From Cohnella thermotolerans DSM 17683 (GTDB taxonomy: Bacteria; Bacillota; Bacilli; Paenibacillales; Paenibacillaceae), in contig NZ_AUCP01000006.1 in assembly GCF_000429825.1 (NCBI RefSeq), positions 62,001-126,000 of the forward strand: a stretch of DNA of 64,000 nt, in the 5' to 3' direction. Position 1 is the first letter of the stretch, and each line of letters opens with the position of its first letter. The translations under genes and the position numbers were made by a program. The notes under the pieces are model-generated. The model saw only the letters and a list, made by a program, of their open reading frames with translations, searched no databases and was not told where the DNA came from. Positions 17,515 through 26,456 of this stretch are shown one piece after another.

Positions 17515-18426
17515 CTATTCCTTCACGCTCCCCAGTTGCATTCCCGCGACGAAATACTTCTGCAGGAACGGATACACGACGAGAATCGGCACCGCCGCCA
17601 CGATCGTGATCGCGGCCCGGATCGACAGAGGCGTCACCATGCCGGTCGTCGAAGGATCGTGATTGACGCCGGCGGCAAGACCCGGATTGCCGTTCGAATT
17701 CATCGTCGAGGAGAGCAGCTTCATCAGCTCGTATTGCAACGTGCTCAAATCTTGTTTGGAGGACGCGTACAGGAAGGTGTCGAACCAGGAGTTCCACTGG
17801 CCGACCGCGATGAACAGGGCGACGGTCGCCAGCACCGGGGTGCAGAGCGGCAAAATGACGCTGAGGTAAATGCGGAAGTCCCCCGCCCCGTCGATTTTCG
17901 CCGATTCCACGAGGCTCTCCGGCAGCGTCCGGATGTACGTCCGGATGACGATCAGGTTGAAGGCGCTGATGAGCCCCGGCAAAATGTAGACCAGAAACGT
18001 GTTCAGCAGATGCAAGTCCTTGATCAGGAAGTACGTCGGAATGAGGCCCGCGCTGAAATACATCGTGAGCACGAACACGGTCGTAATGAACTTGCGGAAC
18101 ATGAATTCCGGACGGCTCAGCACGTAGGCGAGCATGGACGTCAGGAAAACGCCGAGCACGGTGCCGATAACGGTGCGGGCGACGGAGATCCAGAACGCAT
18201 GGCCGATATGCCCCGTGATGAACACCGCCTCGTAGTTTTGAAGCGTCCAGTAGCGGGGCCAGAGGTAGATGCCTCCGCGCGTCGTGTCGGTTCCTTCGTT
18301 GAAGGAGACCGCGAGCGTATTCAGGAACGGATACACCGTCACGACGACGACGAACAGCATGATCAAATAGTTGACCGTGTGGAAAATGAGCGGCTCGGCT
18401 TGCAGCTGTCTTTTGGCTGTCGGCAT
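17515..18426 (-). CDS. Sugar ABC transporter permease, LplC/YtcP-type
   Basis: A 303-residue inner membrane permease of the MalG-like class with six hydrophobic segments. The EAA loop (ESLVESAKIDGAGDFRIYLSVILPL) is at ~185-210, and the family C-terminus KYFVAGMQLGSVKE is present. It pairs with the permease at 18440 (gap 13 bp) and the binding protein at 19505, making an importer of the LplABC type. No ATPase is encoded nearby; in this group a shared MsmX-like ATPase elsewhere on the chromosome normally energises many sugar importers. The substrate is likely an oligosaccharide or glycan fragment and cannot be read from the permease. Confidence 0.92.
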   Translation of the reverse strand: MPTAKRQLQAEPLIFHTVNYLIMLFVVVVTVYPFLNTLAVSFNEGTDTTRGGIYLWPRYWTLQNYEAVFITGHIGHAFWISVARTVIGTVLGVFLTSMLAYVLSRPEFMFRKFITTVFVLTMYFSAGLIPTYFLIKDLHLLNTFLVYILPGLISAFNLIVIRTYIRTLPESLVESAKIDGAGDFRIYLSVILPLCTPVLATVALFIAVGQWNSWFDTFLYASSKQDLSTLQYELMKLLSSTMNSNGNPGLAAGVNHDPSTTGMVTPLSIRAAITIVAAVPILVVYPFLQKYFVAGMQLGSVKE

Positions 18427-18439
18427 TCGGAACTCCCCT

Positions 18440-19402
18440 TTAAATCAATCGTTCTTCGCCGAGACGCTTGGCGATGGAATTGGCCAGGAACAGCAGAACG
18501 ATGCTGACGACGGTTTTGAACATGCCGGCCGCGGTCGCGAGCGAATAATTGCCGACCTTCAGGCCGTACTTCAGCACGAAGATGTCGATCGTTTGCGACC
18601 AGTCGACCACCTGCCCGTTGCCGAGCAAATATTGCACCTCGAACCCCGCATCCAGAATGTGGCCCAGGTTCATGATGAGCAGAATAATGATGACGGGCTT
18701 GATGCCGGGCAGCGTAATGTGCAGCATTTTCCGGTACCGGTTCGCGCCGTCGATCTCCGCGGCTTCGTAGAGGGACGGATCGACCGAGGCGATCGCGGCC
18801 AAATAGATGATGGCGTTCCAGCCGACTTCCTTCCACACGTGCGAGGCGCCGACGATGCCCCAGAAATATTTGCCTTCGCCGAGCCATAAAATCGGCGAAT
18901 CGATCAGGTGCAGCTTCATGAGCACGATGTTGACGATGCCGTCCTCGGTCGAGAGCGACGTCGCGACGATGCCCGTCACGATCACCCACGAGAGGAAGTG
19001 GGGCAAGTACGAGATCGTCTGAATAAAGCGCTTCGCCAGCGACTTCCGGATTTCGTTGAGCAGAATCGCGAAGCCGATCGCCGTCACGAACCCGAGCACC
19101 ATGTTGATCAGGCTCATTGCCACGGTGTTCCGGAGCACCTGAAGGAAGCCTTCGTCCGAGAACAGGAAGTGGAACTGATCCCATCCCACCCATTGCTGGT
19201 TGAACACCGAGAAGCCCGGCCGATATTGTTGAAAAGCCATCAACCAGCCCCAAATCGGGACGTAAGCGAACAATACGATATAGATGAGCAAAGGAAACGA
19301 CATCCAAATGAGCTGCCGCTGACTCCACATCCGCTTCCGGATCGTGCCGGTCCGTCGCTCCGTCCGTCTCGGGGCATCGCTTCCCAGGACCGTATCCTGC
19401 AT
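18440..19402 (-). CDS. Sugar ABC transporter permease, LplB-type
   Basis: A 320-residue MalF-class permease. Six membrane segments start at LIWMSFPLLIYIVLFAYVPIWG, and the EAA loop (DPSLYEAAEIDGANRYRKMLHITLPG) is present. The frame extends to 19489, but ATG 19402 has a strong GAGGAGGAAG just upstream and begins the normal cytoplasmic tail (MQDTVLGSDAPRR). It lies between the binding protein (102 bp upstream) and its partner permease, on one transcript with them. Confidence 0.92.
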   Translation of the reverse strand: MQDTVLGSDAPRRTERRTGTIRKRMWSQRQLIWMSFPLLIYIVLFAYVPIWGWLMAFQQYRPGFSVFNQQWVGWDQFHFLFSDEGFLQVLRNTVAMSLINMVLGFVTAIGFAILLNEIRKSLAKRFIQTISYLPHFLSWVIVTGIVATSLSTEDGIVNIVLMKLHLIDSPILWLGEGKYFWGIVGASHVWKEVGWNAIIYLAAIASVDPSLYEAAEIDGANRYRKMLHITLPGIKPVIIILLIMNLGHILDAGFEVQYLLGNGQVVDWSQTIDIFVLKYGLKVGNYSLATAAGMFKTVVSIVLLFLANSIAKRLGEERLI

Positions 19403-19504
19403 GATTCTTCCTCCTCTTCCGCCGCCTTCGCCGCCCGCGCGGCTTCCGGCTATTGTCTGAAATGAGGAAGGCACGAAGGAACTCTTCATGCCTTCCGTCC
19501 GTGC

Positions 19505-21226
19505 TTATTTCACGCTCCAGTTGTCCATCCGGTACTTCAATTGCTCGTTGATGCGGTCCTCGTAAGCCTTGACGTCGACCTTGCCGATTTGCTTCACATA
19601 TTCGTCCCAGACGCTGTCGAACTCCTCCGGCTTGGACAGGATCGCTTTCGGCAAATATTTGACGCCAAGATCCTCCAGCTTCGTGGAAGCGATCTTCGCC
19701 GGCGAGCCGTCGATCAGGTCGATGCTCCACGCCGGGTAAGAGATCCGGTTTTCCGGCGCCGGCGAGAAGAAGTCGGAGGGCAGCTTCACGCCGTAAGCCG
19801 AGAACAGCTCCTTGTCGATGTCCTTCAACGTCGCGAAATACTCATCCGGTTGGCTTCCCGCGTCGGTAGCGTTGCCGTCGCTGTATTGGCCTTCGATTTT
19901 CGGAACATAAGTGAGGAACGACGAAGCCCGGTTCGCTTGCTTCCAGGTGACGTCCTCCTGCTGATTCCGCATCTCGGGCGTCCGGTAGAACTTGCCTTTG
20001 TCGTCCACCAGGTAGTCCTCGCCCTCGATTCCCCAATTGAGCACCTTCGACCACTTTTCGTCGAGCAGCGTATCGAGGAACTTGAGAATGCGGACCGGAT
20101 CCTTGGCGTCGACCGAGATGCCGAACCCGTTCTGCAGGTTCAAAGCCGGCCGGTCCAAGTAATAGTCTCTGATGGTGTCGTCGTAGACGAGCGGGATGCC
20201 CAGGTACGTCCGTTCGAACTTCTGCTGGGTGACGAGCGAATCTTCGCCTTGTTGGAAGTTCCAGTGCTGGTCGAACATGCCGAGCACGCGGCCGCTGGAG
20301 ATTTTGGCCAAATACTGATCGTAGTTTTGGGCGAAAGCTTCCTTGTCGATGATGCCCTTGGCGTTCTCTTCGTTCAGCTTCTTGTAGTACTTCTTGGCGA
20401 TCTCTTTGTCGGCGAAAATTTGCGCGGTATTCGTCTTGGGATCGACGACGACCCCGCCGTCGTTCGGATACCCGGCCAGATGCTCCGGCGCGTTCAGCAG
20501 CGGGAACTTCCGCCAGTCGTAGGCGAGGGTGGTGAACCCGATCGTCGGCTGTCCGTCGATCTCCGGATGTTTGGCCTTATACTGCTCGATGAGGTTGAAA
20601 TAGTCGTCCAGCGTCTTAAGCTTCGGATAGCCGAACTCCTTCAGTACCCCCTTCTGAATCCAGAAGGCCGGTCCGGAATAATAGGTGGAGACGTAATTGC
20701 CCTGATAGACCCCGTAATTCGGCAGCCAGTAGATGTGTCCGTCGGACGGGTCCTTCATCATGTTCCACACTTTCTCGTAGTGCTTCTTGATATTCGGCGC
20801 ATATTGCTCGATCAGGTCCTCCAGCGGAATGACCGCCTTGGCGGCCGTCAGCTTCGGCGACGCCGTGATGAGGTCCGGATAATCGCCGCCGGCGATCATG
20901 ACGCCGAGCTTCTGCTCCAGGTCGCCGACGAGGTATTCTTCCTTGAGCGTAACGCCGAGCTCGTCTCTGATTTTCTTGTAAATCTTGTTGTTCTCCGTCG
21001 GAATCGGACCCGAGGCGCCGTAGAACACCGAAATTGTAAACGGTTCCGTTTTTGCGTTGCCCGAAGCTCCGGCGGAAGCCGATGCGCCGGCCGATCCGCC
21101 GGTCGTTCCCGACGCCGACGGGCTCGCTTCCCCGTTTCCTTTTCCCGAACAACCCGCCAGCAGCAGGCCGAACGCAAATACCGCGCTCAAGCCTGCGAGA
21201 GCCGATCGCTTGACATGAACCCCCAT
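19505..21226 (-). CDS. Extracellular solute-binding lipoprotein, LplA-type
   Basis: A 573-residue lipoprotein. The signal peptide ends in the lipobox LLAGC (Cys ~26), followed by a Ser/Gly/Ala linker and a large family 1 binding-protein domain (EPFTISVFYGASG, YPDLITASPKLT, YWLPNYGVYQGNYVSTYY). The ~550-residue mature size and the C-terminal KQIGKVDVKAYEDRINEQLKYR are typical of LplA-like proteins that bind oligosaccharides. AAGGAGGGAA precedes the ATG at 21226. It follows the response regulator by 87 bp, and a small hairpin (21254-21271) sits in this gap. The system probably serves a plant or host glycan; the ligand is not determinable. Confidence 0.93.
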   Translation of the reverse strand: MGVHVKRSALAGLSAVFAFGLLLAGCSGKGNGEASPSASGTTGGSAGASASAGASGNAKTEPFTISVFYGASGPIPTENNKIYKKIRDELGVTLKEEYLVGDLEQKLGVMIAGGDYPDLITASPKLTAAKAVIPLEDLIEQYAPNIKKHYEKVWNMMKDPSDGHIYWLPNYGVYQGNYVSTYYSGPAFWIQKGVLKEFGYPKLKTLDDYFNLIEQYKAKHPEIDGQPTIGFTTLAYDWRKFPLLNAPEHLAGYPNDGGVVVDPKTNTAQIFADKEIAKKYYKKLNEENAKGIIDKEAFAQNYDQYLAKISSGRVLGMFDQHWNFQQGEDSLVTQQKFERTYLGIPLVYDDTIRDYYLDRPALNLQNGFGISVDAKDPVRILKFLDTLLDEKWSKVLNWGIEGEDYLVDDKGKFYRTPEMRNQQEDVTWKQANRASSFLTYVPKIEGQYSDGNATDAGSQPDEYFATLKDIDKELFSAYGVKLPSDFFSPAPENRISYPAWSIDLIDGSPAKIASTKLEDLGVKYLPKAILSKPEEFDSVWDEYVKQIGKVDVKAYEDRINEQLKYRMDNWSVK

Positions 21227-21313
21227 CCCATTCCCTCCTTAGGCAATTGCGGAACCGGGCCGACGCCCGGTATTCGATCCGCTCCTTTTTTATTATCCGG
21301 TTCCTGAATGCGG

Positions 21314-22888
21314 TTACAATGAACGGATTTCAGGTTCATCCCCCTCATTTTGCGAATCGGCCGCGAGCGAAGTCGGCTTCGCCCCGCAGCGCTTCTCGAA
21401 CTGCTTCAGGAAGTGGTTGTAATGGGCGTAGCCGACGCTTTCCGCGATGTCCGCCATTTTCCGTCCGGGGTCCTCCCGAATCAGCCGGAGCGCTTCGGCA
21501 ATCCGCAGGTCGTGCACGCGCTCGAGCACGCTCTTCCCGTAACGCGCCTGGTAAGCTTGACCCAGGTAGGCCGCGTTGAGGAAAAACGTTTCCGCAAGCC
21601 CCTTCACGCTGATCGGTTCCCGGAAATGCTCGCGAATGTACCGGTCGGCCGCTTGCAGCGGATGCGCCCCGCGAAGCGCCCTCGCTTCCGCCATCGCCTC
21701 CGCGGCGGCTTCGGCGAAGCGCTCGAGCGCCGCGAAGCTGCCGTCCAGGCTGGGGAGCGCTCCCTGGCCGGAGGTGAAGCTCTCCCATTCGCGCAGCCGC
21801 TCGGCCGGATCGATGCCCGCTTGCTGCAAGACCAGCGCGCTGCGGTAGAGGAGATGGTCGAGAAACGCGGCGACGGAGGACGGGCTCTGCCGTCCGTCGC
21901 GGAGCGTCTCTCGCAGCTGCGCGGCTTCCGCCCGAAGCCGCGCGCCGTCGCCCCATTCGAGCGCTTCGAGAAACGGGCGCCCGTCGGCAAGTCCTAAGCC
22001 TGCCGCCGCGGACGGCGCAGGCTCCTTTTCCGCGTACCGGACCGCGTCCCGTGCGCGATCGAAATAGAAGGCCTGCAGCACGGCCAGGGCGGACGCGTAC
22101 GAGTGCCGTATCGTCCGCAGATCCCGCTGCGGAAGACCGACGGCCAACCGGTAAGCGGAGTGCGCCTCCGGCCGGTCCAGGGTCTCCCGGATCGCGTTCA
22201 CGAACGCTTCCGCCCCAGCGAAGCAGGACGTCCCGCACACCGCCGCCGCCGGACCGAACCCGGCATCGGCCGGCACGTAGGCGTGGCCGTGCCGGCGCGC
22301 GGCTTCGCGAACCGCCCGTCCGGCATCGTCCGGCTGCTCGGCCTCGAGCAGCAGAACGCGCCACTCCTCGCATTGGCGGGACAACGCCTCGAGGTCGTCG
22401 TCCCAAACGGCGTCCTCCGCGTCTTCCCCATCCGCTTCGAGCAGACGGGATAGCGCCGCGGCAAGCCGCTCTCTGTCCCGAAGCGCGCGCAGCGAATCGG
22501 CCGCGCGCGCCGCATCCAGCTTGCTTCGGATGTCGGCCAACACATACGCGGCTTCTTCCGGAACGATAGGCTTCAGCAAGTAATGGGCCACTCCTTGACG
22601 AAGCGCGCTCCTCGCGTACTCGAACTCGCCGTACCCGCTCAAGACGACAAAGTGAACCCGCCGTCCGTACCGGCTTTGCGCGAGCTCGATGAGTTGAAGC
22701 CCGTCAACGGCGGGCATGCGGATGTCGGTCACGACGACATCCGGCCCGAGGCGGCCGATCGCCTCGAGCGCCTCTTCGCCGTCTTCGCAGGCGCCGCATA
22801 TCTCGAAGCCGTGCGCCTCCCAATCGACGAACAGCTTGAGCGCGTCGATCGCGAACGGCTCGTCGTCCACCAGCAACGCCTTGTACAT
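21314..22888 (-). CDS. YesN-type response regulator, AraC output (second of two)
   Basis: 524 residues: REC domain 1-120 with Asp8/Asp9 and phosphorylation site Asp55 (VVVTDIRMPAVDG) and Lys in LLKPI; a long linker domain; and an AraC-type double helix-turn-helix in the last ~100 residues (ISVKGLAETFFLNAAYLGQ ... MADIAESVGYAHYNHFLKQFEK). Its start overlaps the end region of the sensor kinase at 22890 (start one base apart from the stop). It follows that kinase and precedes the LplABC-like transporter, which is the position of the regulator that normally drives the transporter. GC content and Ala/Arg usage are higher than in its partner at 24689. Confidence 0.93.
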   Translation of the reverse strand: MYKALLVDDEPFAIDALKLFVDWEAHGFEICGACEDGEEALEAIGRLGPDVVVTDIRMPAVDGLQLIELAQSRYGRRVHFVVLSGYGEFEYARSALRQGVAHYLLKPIVPEEAAYVLADIRSKLDAARAADSLRALRDRERLAAALSRLLEADGEDAEDAVWDDDLEALSRQCEEWRVLLLEAEQPDDAGRAVREAARRHGHAYVPADAGFGPAAAVCGTSCFAGAEAFVNAIRETLDRPEAHSAYRLAVGLPQRDLRTIRHSYASALAVLQAFYFDRARDAVRYAEKEPAPSAAAGLGLADGRPFLEALEWGDGARLRAEAAQLRETLRDGRQSPSSVAAFLDHLLYRSALVLQQAGIDPAERLREWESFTSGQGALPSLDGSFAALERFAEAAAEAMAEARALRGAHPLQAADRYIREHFREPISVKGLAETFFLNAAYLGQAYQARYGKSVLERVHDLRIAEALRLIREDPGRKMADIAESVGYAHYNHFLKQFEKRCGAKPTSLAADSQNEGDEPEIRSL

Positions 22889-22889
22889 G

Positions 22890-24692
22890 TCAGACGGCTC
22901 CTTTCTCTTGCGAATCGGATTTCAACGGGATCCGGAACACCGCTTTCGTGCCGACATCCGGCAAGCTCTCGATCCGGAAGTCGACCCTGTCGTCGTAATA
23001 AAGCCGAAGACGCTGGTAGACGTTGCGCAGCCCGATGCTCGCTCCGTCCCCCCGCTTCTCCCGCATCTGCTCCGTGATCGCGTCCAACTGCTCCGGGCTC
23101 ATGCCGATACCGTTGTCCTGCACCTCGACGATCAAATACGCGGACGAGAGCCGCGCTCCGACCCGGATGCCGCGTTGCCCCTTGACCGCTTGCAAGCCGT
23201 GCTTGCACGCATTCTCGACGAGCGTCTGCACGCACATTTTCGGCACCGGCACCTGCTTCGCTTCCTCCTCGGCCTCGATCGCGTAGTCGAACCGGTCGGC
23301 GAACCGGAACTTCTCGATCTGCAAGTACATCTCCGTAAAATGCAGCTCTTCCCGCAACGGGACGAGGTCCTCCGACCAATTGATCATTCGCCTCAGCAAT
23401 AGCGACAGGTTCCGGATGATCTCCGCCACGTCCGCGTACTTGTTCTTGGCGCTTACGACAAGCAGCGCGTTCAGCGTGTTGAACAGGAAATGCGGGTTCA
23501 TCTGGCTCTGCAGCAAGTTCATTTCCGCCCGAACCCGCTCCAGCTCCAGGTCTTTCTTCTGTAACTCCAATTCGTACACGTCGTGAATGAGGGAATGGAT
23601 CTTGGCCGTCATCAGGTTAAAGTTGTGGATGAGCCCGCCGATCTCGTCCTTCCCTTCGGGGGAAGCGATCAGGTCGAACTTTCCGTTCTTCACCTTGGTC
23701 ATATGGCGCAGCAGCCGCTTGATCCGTTGGTTGTAGGAGCGGAGAATGACGACGATGAGCGCCGTCGGCACAAACGTGCTGACGATGCCGAGCTGCCAAA
23801 TGAATTTGCGCGATTTGAGCACCGCCTCGGATATTTGGCTTTTGTCTGTCGTCCCAACGAGCTTCCAGCCGGCCAAATATTCGTCTTCCCCCAGCGGTTC
23901 TTCGAGAAGGAGCATGTCTTTCTCGGCCTCCCCGCCGTCGAAGCGGACGAAGTCCGGATTTCGCGTATCTTCCTCTTGCGACGAAGAGAAGATGATTCTT
24001 CCGTCGGGATCGACCAGCTTGAGGTTCAAGTCCGGCCTGCCCTGATTCATCAGTTCGCTCAGCCTGCTCGTATTCAGATCGATTTTTAAAATCTTCAAAT
24101 ACTTGCCATAGATCGAAAAATCGTTCATCGTGCGGAGAATGCTGAAATACGTTTTTTGGCTTCTGGAGTTGAGCGGCTCCTTGTCCCGGTAAACGTACAA
24201 GGTGATTTTGCCCGGATTGGAGAGCGTGCGGAGATACCAGCCGGTCTTCTCGTCTTGCTCCTCCAGACGAAAATAGTTCCCCCCGCTCTCGATCGTATCG
24301 TTGTTCGTATAGATGCCGATCGTGTCCACGGACGTGTAAGCCGACAGGAAGGGGACCATCTTGCTTTTCAACCCGGCGTTGTAAGTCTCGTAGAAATCGA
24401 CCGAATCGGCATAGTCCTTATCCAGCGGTTCGTAGAACGTACGGTCGGACGAAATCGAATGGCTGAGCGTCACTCCGCCGATGATGATGTCGTACACCGT
24501 CTTGACGGCACGGTCCATCGACGTCTGCAAGTTTCTCTCCTCGCGGGCCTGAACGCTCTTTGACACCTGCTCGTAAAAAAGAACGTTAATCGTGATAATC
24601 GGCAGCAAAACGCACAGCAGGTAGATGAGCGTGAATTTGTAGTTGAGCGAAATATCGTTTATGATTCCGAAAAGCCGGAACGGACGTCTCAT
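22890..24692 (-). CDS. YesM-type sensor histidine kinase
   Basis: A 600-residue membrane kinase. Helix 1 is at ~15-38 (FTLIYLLCVLLPIITINVLFY), then a ~260-residue extracellular Cache-like sensor, helix 2, HAMP, a coiled coil, and the His_kinase domain with LQSQMNPHFLFNTLNALL (phospho-accepting His), plus HATPase (VQDNGIGM, GASIGLRNVYQRL). I place the start at ATG 24692, which overlaps the stop of the upstream response regulator as ATGA and has AGGGGTGG in front; upstream codons belong to a shadow frame. It probably senses the sugar or loaded binding protein and phosphorylates one or both flanking regulators. Confidence 0.93.
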   Translation of the reverse strand: MRRPFRLFGIINDISLNYKFTLIYLLCVLLPIITINVLFYEQVSKSVQAREERNLQTSMDRAVKTVYDIIIGGVTLSHSISSDRTFYEPLDKDYADSVDFYETYNAGLKSKMVPFLSAYTSVDTIGIYTNNDTIESGGNYFRLEEQDEKTGWYLRTLSNPGKITLYVYRDKEPLNSRSQKTYFSILRTMNDFSIYGKYLKILKIDLNTSRLSELMNQGRPDLNLKLVDPDGRIIFSSSQEEDTRNPDFVRFDGGEAEKDMLLLEEPLGEDEYLAGWKLVGTTDKSQISEAVLKSRKFIWQLGIVSTFVPTALIVVILRSYNQRIKRLLRHMTKVKNGKFDLIASPEGKDEIGGLIHNFNLMTAKIHSLIHDVYELELQKKDLELERVRAEMNLLQSQMNPHFLFNTLNALLVVSAKNKYADVAEIIRNLSLLLRRMINWSEDLVPLREELHFTEMYLQIEKFRFADRFDYAIEAEEEAKQVPVPKMCVQTLVENACKHGLQAVKGQRGIRVGARLSSAYLIVEVQDNGIGMSPEQLDAITEQMREKRGDGASIGLRNVYQRLRLYYDDRVDFRIESLPDVGTKAVFRIPLKSDSQEKGAV

Positions 24693-26218
24693 CGGTTTGG
24701 CCACCCCCTGCGGCCCGGCGGATTCCGGTAGGCGGAAGGCGTCATTCCGGTCCGTTCCTTGAAATGGCGGACGAAATCCTCGGCATCGCCGTATCCGACG
24801 GTTCGGGCAACTTCCGCGATTTTCATCTCGGTCCGCCGAAGCAGCGTCTTCGCCGATTCGACGCGGTACGTATGTACGAATTGATGAAACGTCTCCCCCG
24901 TCGCCTTCTTGAACAGCTGCCCCAAGTAAGCCGGCTGCGCGCCGAGCGCGGCGGCGACATCCTGAAGCTTGAGCGGCTTGCGGAATTGTTCTTGGACGAT
25001 TCGGATGGCCTCCGCGACGGCGGACCGGCGGCGATCGAACCGTTCGGCGGCCAGCCGGCCGTACCGGCATAGCCTGGCGCGCAGCTCCCGAACGCCCGCC
25101 GCTTGCGAGGAACCGACGGAACGCGGTCCCGGCAAATCTCCAGGCTGTTCGAAGGGGCCGTATCGCCGGTTCACCTCGACGGTCAGATCCGCGATGAACG
25201 CCCGGATGACGGACGGACCGGCCCCATTCGCGCGCATTCGTTCGAGCGCCTCGTCGAGCGCGGCTGCCATTCCGTCCGCATCGCCGGCTTCGATCAGCCG
25301 GAACAGCCTAGCGCCGGCTTCGGGATCGGGAATCGGAACGCGATATAGAGCCGAGGACGGGCATTGTGGCGCCATGAGGATGCCTTGGGCGATCTCGATG
25401 CCTGCGAAGGGCCGGTTGTCGCGAAGATGGGCCGCCTCTCGGTGAAGCGCTTTCAATCGCTCCGGTCCCTGACCCCAGCGGCTGACAAAAAGCCAGACGT
25501 CATCGCCTGTTTGATTCGCAAGCCGGCTGTGAAGATCGGACAGCACCGAGGCAAACCGCTCCGGCTTGCCGACGATAACCGCTCCAATGCCGCCTGAGCC
25601 GTCGTCGAAGAGCCGAACTCGGCCAGCTGCTTCCTCTTCCTCCAGGACGAAGGCGGTTCCAGCGTTTCCGTTTCCCTTCTCCGCCAAAACGACGCAGACG
25701 TCCGTGTCCTCCTCCATTCCCAGCATGGCCGAGGCACGCCGGCGCAGCTCCGGGTCGTCTTCTCCGCGGACAAGCAAGGCCAACGCCGCGGCGGCGGCTT
25801 CCTTCCGCTCCAGCGCCGCATCCTGCTCCTCCGCTCTCTCCCGTTCGAGCTCGATCCGCAGCTTCGCAAGAACGCGATCGAATTCGAAAGTGTCGATCGG
25901 CTTGAGCAAATAATCGGCCGCCTCGTGCCTCATGACGCTTTGGACGTACTCAAATTCGCCGTACCCGCTCAGCAAAATGAATTTGGCAGGGCAGTCGGCG
26001 CGCATCCGCGCCTGCCGGATCAGCTCAATCCCATCCATGACCGGCATGCGGATGTCGGTCACGACCAGATCGGGCCGGCAATCCAAGATCGCTGCGAACG
26101 CGTCCTCGCCGTCCCTCGCCTCGCCGCAAACCTCGAACCCTCGGGCCTTCCAATCGACCAGGAGTCTCAGCCCTTCAAGCACCAGCGGTTCATCGTCGAC
26201 CAGAAATACCTTGTACAA
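24689..26218 (-). CDS. YesN-type response regulator, AraC output (first of two)
   Basis: 509 residues: REC with Asp55 (LVVTDIRMPVMDG) and LLKPIDTFEF, a ~270-residue linker, and a C-terminal AraC domain (LKLQDVAAALGAQPAYLGQLFKKATGE ... KIAEVARTVGYGDAEDFVRHFKERTG). First gene of the operon behind promoter 26293-26321 and a cre site. The next gene, the YesM-type kinase, starts inside its stop codon. A second YesN-type regulator follows the kinase, so two DNA-binding outputs share one sensor. It has 509 residues against 524 for the other and clearly different sequence, so this is not a recent tandem duplicate. Confidence 0.93.
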   Translation of the reverse strand: MYKVFLVDDEPLVLEGLRLLVDWKARGFEVCGEARDGEDAFAAILDCRPDLVVTDIRMPVMDGIELIRQARMRADCPAKFILLSGYGEFEYVQSVMRHEAADYLLKPIDTFEFDRVLAKLRIELERERAEEQDAALERKEAAAAALALLVRGEDDPELRRRASAMLGMEEDTDVCVVLAEKGNGNAGTAFVLEEEEAAGRVRLFDDGSGGIGAVIVGKPERFASVLSDLHSRLANQTGDDVWLFVSRWGQGPERLKALHREAAHLRDNRPFAGIEIAQGILMAPQCPSSALYRVPIPDPEAGARLFRLIEAGDADGMAAALDEALERMRANGAGPSVIRAFIADLTVEVNRRYGPFEQPGDLPGPRSVGSSQAAGVRELRARLCRYGRLAAERFDRRRSAVAEAIRIVQEQFRKPLKLQDVAAALGAQPAYLGQLFKKATGETFHQFVHTYRVESAKTLLRRTEMKIAEVARTVGYGDAEDFVRHFKERTGMTPSAYRNPPGRRGWPNR

Positions 26219-26266
26219 GCTTCCGCCTCCTTTCCTTTTCTCCCCGACGTCCCATTCGGATATCTC

Positions 26267-26280
26267 TGATTGCGTTTACA
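26267..26280 (-). promoter_or_regulatory. CcpA-binding cre site
   Basis: Minus strand TGTAAACGCAATCA fits TGNAARCGNWWWCA at every position. It lies just downstream of the -10 at 26293-26298, near the expected transcription start, a position where CcpA blocks transcription. Confidence 0.7.
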
Positions 26281-26292
26281 TATTTGGGTTCG

Positions 26293-26321
26293 AGTATAGG
26301 CAAGGAAAACATTTTCGTCAA
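26293..26321 (-). promoter_or_regulatory. Sigma-A promoter of the RR-HK-RR-transporter operon
   Basis: Minus strand -35 TTGACG (26321-26316), 17 nt spacer, -10 TATACT (26298-26293), about 75 nt before the start at 26218. Confidence 0.8.
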
Positions 26322-26396
26322 CGAGCCGGCTCTTTAATCCGCGTTCGATGGTGACTGAGGAATGCGCAAACCTCGATTGAGCAGCGGGGATAAGCA

Positions 26397-26438
26397 ATGA
26401 AAAGAGCCTCATCCTCCACAAGGGAGCATGAGGCTCTT
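26397..26438 (-). terminator. Rho-independent terminator after alpha-galactosidase
   Basis: AAGAGCCTCAT (26402-26412) and ATGAGGCTCTT (26428-26438) form a perfect 11-bp stem. On the minus strand TTTTCATTGC follows. It lies 19 nt past the GH36 stop. Confidence 0.8.
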
Positions 26439-26456
26439 GCGCCGTCTATGCCTCCA

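Noticed and set aside
24693-25070. N-terminal extension of the YesM-type kinase at 22890
   Set aside because: The extra codons lie inside the upstream response regulator in another frame; the coupled ATG at 24692 has a ribosome-binding site and precedes the membrane helix.
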